Origin: Sphingobacterium sp.
GTDB taxonomy: Bacteria; Bacteroidota; Bacteroidia; SpSt-205
Assembly: GCA_028276345.1 (NCBI GenBank)
Contig: JAPYWM010000025.1
Span: forward strand, 1 to 10,734
Length of the DNA stretch: 10,734 nt
Reading direction: 5' to 3'
The notes below the pieces were generated by a model. That model was not told where the DNA came from and made no database searches. It was given only the letters and a program-made list of their open reading frames with translations. Each line of letters starts with the position of its first letter. Positions within the stretch are counted from its first letter, which is position 1. This document shows positions 6,553 through 10,734 of this stretch, piece by piece. The translations under genes were made by a program, and so were the position numbers.

Positions 6553-6589
6553 GGTGTTGCGCTACCGCCACAGGCGGAGACGCAATACC
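6553..6589. terminator. Long hairpin, candidate bidirectional terminator
   Basis: The outer stem pairs 6553-6561 (GGTGTTGCG) with 6581-6589 (CGCAATACC), 9 bp with one G-U pair on the plus strand. After a symmetric 3x3 internal loop (CTA/AGA), an inner stem CCGCC (6565-6569)/GGCGG (6573-6577) closes an ACA triloop. It stands between convergent stops, 7 bp from the kinase stop codon, as expected for a shared transcription end, but lacks a U-tract, so termination function is inferred from position. Confidence 0.45.
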
Positions 6590-6596
6590 GACCACC

Positions 6597-7580
6597 TCAG
6601 CTTACGCCTTCTGGCCATAGGCCCAATGCCCGCGCCTGGGCGATCCATTGCTCTTTGGGCACCGGAACGACCCCCACGTATTCGCACACGAGGCCGCCAG
6701 CGAGGTTTGCCAAGGCGGCTGCTTGCGTAATCGGAAGTCCCCACGCCAGCCCCACCGATAGGACGCTTATAACGGTATCCCCGGCTCCTGACACATCTAC
6801 AATCTGCCGCTTATGGGCGGGAATATGGGTAAAGTTTTCCTTTTCGTCGGCGACCAGCGTGCCCTCTTCGCTGAGTGTAACGACCGTATAAGTGTGGGGC
6901 ATTCGGTGACGCAGCTCTCGGACGGCTTCTTCCAAGATGGGGAGTTCTGGGCGCAGTTTGCGGCCTAAGGCATCGCTTAGTTCTCGGAGGTTGGGTTTGA
7001 AGACCGAAGCCCCTTCGTATACCCAGAAGTTTTCCCGCTTGGGGTCTACGAGGATGGGCACGCCCTCGGTCTTGGCGGCTTCTATGAGGGCTCGGATGAC
7101 GCGGGCTGTCAGGACGCCTTTGTTGTAGTCTTCCAGGATGAGGGCGTGGGGCTTCTGGGAGAGGAGGAACTGGACTTTTTGGATGAGGGCGGTTTCGTGG
7201 GGTGGTGGGAGGGGTGTGGTTTCTTCGCGATCCACCCGCAGCAGGTGTTGGTGGTGGGCGATGAGGCGGGTTTTAGTGGTGGTGGGTCGGTGGGGGGTTT
7301 CTACCAGGCCGTACAGGCCAATGCCCTGGCGGTGGGCTTCTTCCTGGAGGGTTTTCCCGGTGGGGTCGGTGCCGATGGCGCCGCAGAGTTCCACCTGACA
7401 GCCCAGCGCTCGGAGGTTGAGAGCGACATTGGCGGCGCCGCCCAGCCGGCTTTCTTCCCGCTCTAAGAGGAGTATGGGCACGGGGGCTTCGGGGGAAATG
7501 CGTTCAGCCCGCCCGTACAGGTATCGGTCTAACATCAGGTCCCCCACGACCACAAATCGCAGACTCTCTAACGGCTGCAC
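6597..7580 (-). CDS. rfaE1: D-glycero-D-manno-heptose-7-phosphate kinase
   Basis: A PfkB/ribokinase-family kinase of 327 residues matching the kinase half of HldE (HldA/RfaE1 type). It would phosphorylate heptose-7-phosphate at O1 in the cytoplasm for ADP-heptose synthesis and the LPS core. Visible motifs: VVVGDLMLDRYLYGRAERISPEAPVP, split as GDLMLDRYLYGRAERI and SPEAPVPILLLE, near residues 10-40; GGAANVALNL (PfkB signature 1, about 47-56); LEDYNKGVL (matching the HldE ISDYxKGVL region); and DVSGAGDTV, the catalytic PfkB signature 2. No nucleotidyltransferase domain follows, so that step needs a separate protein. The frame stays open upstream to 7883, but those residues are antisense to the PPIase gene and unlike the family. 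GTG at 7580 gives the expected short N-terminus and lies exactly 5 nt after a TACCTTTG box. Confidence 0.9.
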   Translation of the reverse strand: MQPLESLRFVVVGDLMLDRYLYGRAERISPEAPVPILLLEREESRLGGAANVALNLRALGCQVELCGAIGTDPTGKTLQEEAHRQGIGLYGLVETPHRPTTTKTRLIAHHQHLLRVDREETTPLPPPHETALIQKVQFLLSQKPHALILEDYNKGVLTARVIRALIEAAKTEGVPILVDPKRENFWVYEGASVFKPNLRELSDALGRKLRPELPILEEAVRELRHRMPHTYTVVTLSEEGTLVADEKENFTHIPAHKRQIVDVSGAGDTVISVLSVGLAWGLPITQAAALANLAGGLVCEYVGVVPVPKEQWIAQARALGLWPEGVS

Positions 7581-7585
7581 AGGCT

Positions 7586-7593
7586 CAAAGGTA
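7586..7593 (-). promoter_or_regulatory. -7 promoter element TACCTTTG for rfaE1
   Basis: TACCTTTG on the minus strand matches TAnnTTTG and is followed by 5 nt and the GTG start at 7580, which implies a leaderless message. It decides the start choice for this gene. No -33 TTG is apparent. Confidence 0.62.
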
Positions 7594-7627
7594 GGCAGGA
7601 AAGCCCCGTCTATCCTGCTTTTTGCCG

Positions 7628-7635
7628 TAAGTTTG
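7628..7635 (+). promoter_or_regulatory. -7 promoter element TAAGTTTG for the PPIase gene
   Basis: TAAGTTTG matches TAnnTTTG and ends 5 nt before the ATG at 7641, the same spacing as at rfaE1. It predicts a leaderless message for the PPIase and the coupled downstream gene. Confidence 0.62.
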
Positions 7636-7640
7636 CCCGC

Positions 7641-9722
7641 ATGGCCGGCATCATTCAGAAGATTCGCAATAAAGCCGGGCTCGCCGTCGGCCTGATTGGC
7701 CTCTCCCTGCTGATATTTATTTTGACAGACCTGCTGCAGTCCAATCAATTTTTTCACGAACTTGTCTGGGGGCGCAGTGATGTGGTAGCCCGCATCGGCG
7801 ATGTGGAAATTAAGTACGCTGAGTACAGTCAGCTTTATGAGCGGAGTGTGCGGAATCAGGCTCCCGACGACCCCCTCGCGCAAGAACAGCTCAAAAGCGC
7901 CCTCTGGCAGCAGATTTTATCCGATAAGCTGTACGAAATAGAACTGGATCCCTGGCAAATGACCGTTTCGCCGGAGGAAATTGCAGACATGCTCTATGGA
8001 GAGCGACCACATCCCCTTGTCATGCAGATATTCTCGCAGGGGGAACAGGTATATGAGCGCGAACGGGTACGGCAAATCATCCAGCAGGCCAGTAGTGACC
8101 CTCAGCTTAGTGTGCAGGTGCGCGAGCTGGAAGATTATCTCATCAAGGTTCGCCTGCGCGAAAAGTATGAGGCCTTGCTCAAAGCCACTGCTTATGTGCC
8201 GGCTCCCTTGGCCGCTTATCAAAACCGCCTGGATAATACCGACATGGACTTCGCCTTCCTGGCGATAAACTACAGTGCGATTGCCGATAGTCTGGTGCCG
8301 GTTTCAGAGAGCGATCTCAAGCGGTATTATGCGGATCACAAGGAGGAGTTTCGTCTGCGGGAGCCGGAGCGGGTCTTGCGGTATGTCGTGTTTTTCAAGG
8401 AGCCGTCTGCGGAGGATACCTTAGAAACGCTCAAACGGACTCAAGACCTACGGGAGGCCTACGCCAAATCTACCGATGATTACGATTTTGCCCTCGCTAA
8501 TAGCGATATACCCCCTGACAGCACGCTCCGGCGCTGGACTGATCTGCCTCAGGTTCTACAGGACTCTATTCGGCAAGTAGGACAGGTCATCGGGCCGTAT
8601 CCGCACCCCAGTGGCTTTGCTGTTGCTAAGGTAGATACGATTGTGCGGGATAGTCTGCCAGTTTTTCAGGTTCGACACCTCATGATTGCCAAAGGTTTAG
8701 ACAGCGTCGCTTCCCGCAAAAAAGCTGATAGTCTGTACCGGGTGATTCGGCCGAATAACTTTGCCGAGCTGGTCAATCAGTTTTCGGAGGACTGGCAGAC
8801 TCGGTTTGCGAGTGGGGAATTAGGGTGGTATGACCCCGACGGGCGCTTTGGGAAATCTTTCTATGAGGCGCTCAGGAAAGCCCCGATGGGGAAAATCTAT
8901 GGCATCATTTCGTCCGACCAGGGGTATCACATTGTGGAGGTGCGGGCTCGGGAAGATCGCCGAGTACGGGTGTATGAACTGGTGCGGGTAGTGGCCCCTT
9001 CCAATAAGACGATTAGTGCTATTCGACAGAGGGCCCAGCAGATGGCCATAGCAGCGGAGAAGGACTTTGATGGGGCAGCGCAGGCGGCGGGGCAGAACGT
9101 TCGCATCAGCCCAGCCCTCCGCTTCAGTAGCAGTAGCCTCCCTGGCCTCTATGGCATTAGCGAGCTTTTGAAGTGGGGTTTCGAACAGAAAAAGGTCGGG
9201 GCTTTCTCCGGCGTGCTGGAGCTGGAAAATGGCTTTATTGTAGCGCAGGTCGTCAAAGCCGATGATCCCCCCTACCGCTCTTGGGAATCCGTACGCGACG
9301 TGATAGAACCTAAGGTACGAAATCAAAAGAAAGCCCAGCTTATTCGTCAGCGCTTAGCGGGGAAGGGCAATACCCTGGATGAGCTCAAGACCGCTTTTGG
9401 ACCTGGGGCGTACACGAGTCGCAGCCAAAATGCCCTCTATGGTAGCGTAGCCGTGCCCGGCCTTGGCATAGAACCCAAAGTGCTGGGTACCGCCGCCGCC
9501 ATACAGGAAAATCAGCTTAGCCCCCTCATCGAGGGCAATAACGGTGTATACAAGCTTCAGCTTTTGCGCAAGAGCGTACCAGCGGAGGCTACCCCCGAAG
9601 CAGCTCGGAGCTATAGCACAGGCCAAAGCAATACCCTGCGCAATCAGCTTCAGCAGCGCTTCCAGACTGCGATGAGCGAGCGGCTGGAAGTCAAAGACTA
9701 CCGGTATCGGTTTGGTTTCTAA
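7641..9722 (+). CDS. Membrane-anchored SurA/PpiD-type peptidylprolyl isomerase
   Basis: A 693-residue periplasmic folding factor with one N-terminal membrane anchor. MAGIIQKIRNKAG (1-13) is the basic cytoplasmic tail and about 14-32 is the membrane helix. A SurA_N-like chaperone region follows (about 45-185, including VVARIGDVEIKYAEYSQLYE, 48-67), then a parvulin rotamase domain at about 343-437 with RHLMI (345-349), SGELGWYD (391-398) and GYHIVEV (428-434). A second, degenerate parvulin-like or chaperone region may lie around 440-560. The architecture and length match the PpiD-like proteins of Bacteroidota, which assist outer-membrane and exported protein folding. It starts at ATG 7641 just after a -7 element and its stop overlaps the next gene by 1 nt (TAATG). 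Confidence 0.92.
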   Translation: MAGIIQKIRNKAGLAVGLIGLSLLIFILTDLLQSNQFFHELVWGRSDVVARIGDVEIKYAEYSQLYERSVRNQAPDDPLAQEQLKSALWQQILSDKLYEIELDPWQMTVSPEEIADMLYGERPHPLVMQIFSQGEQVYERERVRQIIQQASSDPQLSVQVRELEDYLIKVRLREKYEALLKATAYVPAPLAAYQNRLDNTDMDFAFLAINYSAIADSLVPVSESDLKRYYADHKEEFRLREPERVLRYVVFFKEPSAEDTLETLKRTQDLREAYAKSTDDYDFALANSDIPPDSTLRRWTDLPQVLQDSIRQVGQVIGPYPHPSGFAVAKVDTIVRDSLPVFQVRHLMIAKGLDSVASRKKADSLYRVIRPNNFAELVNQFSEDWQTRFASGELGWYDPDGRFGKSFYEALRKAPMGKIYGIISSDQGYHIVEVRAREDRRVRVYELVRVVAPSNKTISAIRQRAQQMAIAAEKDFDGAAQAAGQNVRISPALRFSSSSLPGLYGISELLKWGFEQKKVGAFSGVLELENGFIVAQVVKADDPPYRSWESVRDVIEPKVRNQKKAQLIRQRLAGKGNTLDELKTAFGPGAYTSRSQNALYGSVAVPGLGIEPKVLGTAAAIQENQLSPLIEGNNGVYKLQLLRKSVPAEATPEAARSYSTGQSNTLRNQLQQRFQTAMSERLEVKDYRYRFGF

Positions 9723-10734
9723 TGCGGGGGGTTGCCCTCGCGCTGTGGGGACTGGGTGCCCTGGCGGGCCTTTACCTAAGGAAGGCGACCTCGCCAGCCC
9801 TGGAAGCAAGCTATAGGCTTTCAGCGGACCGATGGCGGCAGGGCCAGGCCCCCTATGAAGTCCTGCAAGCACCGGTTGACCCCGTAGGACTCTGGCTATT
9901 TCGGGCTGGCTCCGAGTATGGGGAGGCGTATCTGCTTCTTTCGAGGGTAGTAGGGGGGCTTTTGCTGGTGGGATTTCTCTTGCGCAGGCCCTTGCGGGAG
10001 GCGCCACCTACTTTATGGCAGGGGGTTGTGATTGGCCTTGTAGGAGGGCTTTATCAGATACTGCCCTATCCTACTCCCCTCCAGACGGGCGAAGCCGCTT
10101 ATGCTATAGCCCTCTGGCTGGGCGAATCTGCCCGCCGTCCCTTTCTCTGGGGAGTCTTGCTGAGTTTGCTGATATTCTGGCAGCCGGCGGCGCTATGGGC
10201 GATCCTTTTCTGGTTTTACCGTCGCTGGGAAAATAACGAAGGCCGGGCTGTACTTTATCACCTGCTGGGCGTTTTTTGGGCCGCCCTTGCGCTGCTGACC
10301 CTGATCAAGACCTTCTGGGGCGCCTCTGCCCTGAAAGCCTACCTCCGGCATTACTGGATAGGCGTATGGTCAATAGGCTCGGGCGATGGGCTGCTATGGC
10401 TGCTAAATGGCCTCAACACGGGGGCGTTGGTGCTTTTCTCGGGGGAAGTGGGACGGCTCCCCTATCGGGAAAGGACCCTATTTCGGCGGATTCTCTGGGC
10501 GGCGTTGAGCAGCCTGGGCTGGGGCGGAAGGGCTTTTCCGGGCATGGCTCTTTTTGCTGTACACGTGCGGTCACTATCCCTTTGGCTGATTCAAGTTTTG
10601 CTGGGTCTATGCTACCTCAGCTACGCCGCTTATCTTCTTGTCAAGCGTCCTGCTCCGGATACGTGCGTTGCCTTAGCAGCGGAAAGCTGCTTTTGGGGCA
10701 TGCCAACCTGCTACTTGGCGCCACAAGGCCCTTA
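9722..10734 (+). CDS. Polytopic membrane protein, possibly GT-C-like, 3' end missing
   Basis: The frame from ATG 9722 is open to the right edge, giving 337 residues with no stop, so the C-terminus is outside the window. It is hydrophobic throughout, rich in Leu, Trp and Gly, with membrane segments near 3-20, 75-90, 100-115, 140-165 and 178-196 and several more after 220. The first extracytoplasmic loop reads SADRWRQGQAPYEVLQAPVDP (33-53, broken here as SADRWRQGQAPY and EVLQAPVDP) followed by LLLSRVVGG. This resembles the 'D...G..PY....PP...R' pattern of GT-C fold glycosyltransferases and related DUF2029-type proteins, but no catalytic acidic motif can be verified, so the assignment is tentative. 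It is translationally coupled to the PPIase gene (TAATG) and should be co-transcribed with it. Confidence 0.7.
   Translation, partial: MRGVALALWGLGALAGLYLRKATSPALEASYRLSADRWRQGQAPYEVLQAPVDPVGLWLFRAGSEYGEAYLLLSRVVGGLLLVGFLLRRPLREAPPTLWQGVVIGLVGGLYQILPYPTPLQTGEAAYAIALWLGESARRPFLWGVLLSLLIFWQPAALWAILFWFYRRWENNEGRAVLYHLLGVFWAALALLTLIKTFWGASALKAYLRHYWIGVWSIGSGDGLLWLLNGLNTGALVLFSGEVGRLPYRERTLFRRILWAALSSLGWGGRAFPGMALFAVHVRSLSLWLIQVLLGLCYLSYAAYLLVKRPAPDTCVALAAESCFWGMPTCYLAPQGP

Larger units (their letters stand above)
6488..6596. other. Convergent spacer between cdsA and the heptose kinase
   Basis: This 109-bp region separates the 3' ends of two convergent genes. In cdsA sense it holds a weak stem GTGCC (6493-6497)/GGCAC (6514-6518), two tandem 9-mers (6507-6524), a T6 run (6528-6533), a GC-rich inverted repeat (6534-6549) and a longer hairpin (6553-6589). 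Transcription from both sides probably ends here, although neither strong hairpin has a T-tract directly after it in either direction. Confidence 0.5.

Noticed and set aside
7581..7883. In-frame N-terminal extension of rfaE1 up to 7883
   Set aside because: It would run antisense into the PPIase gene, has no kinase-family character, and the promoter box at 7593-7586 lies inside it; GTG 7580 fits the family.
3548..8763. Other TAnnTTTG matches inside genes (about 3548, 5040 and 8756 on plus; about 4382 and 8465 on minus)
   Set aside because: They are inside coding sequence and not next to a start codon; this number is near the chance expectation for a six-base pattern.
9354..10007. Minus-strand open frame (217 codons) across the PPIase/membrane protein junction
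   Set aside because: It is antisense to the parvulin protein and to a hydrophobic coupled gene and shows no domain features.
1..10734. Defence, CRISPR, prophage or other novel accessory system
   Set aside because: All recognisable genes are ordinary envelope, lipid, transport or folding functions; no spacer-repeat array, integrase, transposase, reverse transcriptase or nuclease-effector cassette was seen.

Overview
The window looks like a chromosomal segment of a Bacteroidota member (possibly a thermophilic or hot-spring lineage, which is only a guess). The evidence is TAnnTTTG-type -7 promoter elements placed at gene starts, a secreted beta-helix-style surface protein of the kind common in this phylum, a zinc-dependent phospholipase C family protein, a NatAB-like ABC pair with the PEERGLYP motif, and a one-TM SurA/PpiD-type peptidylprolyl isomerase of about 700 residues. 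Coding density is high and base composition is GC-rich throughout. No mobile element, tRNA, rRNA or CRISPR array was recognised.

Layout, left to right: (1) the 5' part of a secreted protein gene on the minus strand, leaving the left edge (1-422); (2) a 331-bp non-coding stretch (423-753) with small hairpins and a 9-bp tandem repeat; (3) a membrane GT2 glycosyltransferase on the minus strand (754-1809), overlapping head-to-head with (4) a plus-strand secreted phospholipase C/S1-P1-type metalloenzyme (1770-2900 as read). The far end of that gene runs about 213 bp antisense into (5) a minus-strand ABC permease (2688-3920), which is ATGA-coupled to (6) its ATPase (3917-4828). A 32-bp divergent spacer leads to (7) a CPBP/Abi intramembrane protease (4861-5724) that overlaps (8) CdsA (5717-6487). 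A 109-bp convergent spacer with two inverted repeats separates CdsA from (9) a minus-strand heptose-phosphate kinase (6597-7580). A 60-bp divergent spacer leads to (10) the membrane-anchored PPIase (7641-9722), whose stop overlaps the start of (11) a polytopic membrane protein, possibly GT-C-like, open to the right edge (9722-10734).

Functionally this is mostly an envelope neighbourhood: phospholipid precursor synthesis (CdsA), LPS inner-core heptose supply (RfaE1/HldA type), outer-membrane protein folding (PPIase), glycosyl transfer (GT2, perhaps the last gene), secretion and export. I do not see a convincing new multi-gene system. The most interesting signal is regulatory. At least three, probably four, genes have a TAnnTTTG -7 element ending 2-5 nt before the best start codon, which predicts leaderless mRNAs, and the two divergent pairs pack two such promoters into 32 and 60 bp. 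Other points of interest are two overlapping divergent/convergent gene arrangements, a possible frameshift in the signal peptide of the first gene, and a 9-bp tandem repeat found just after two different genes.
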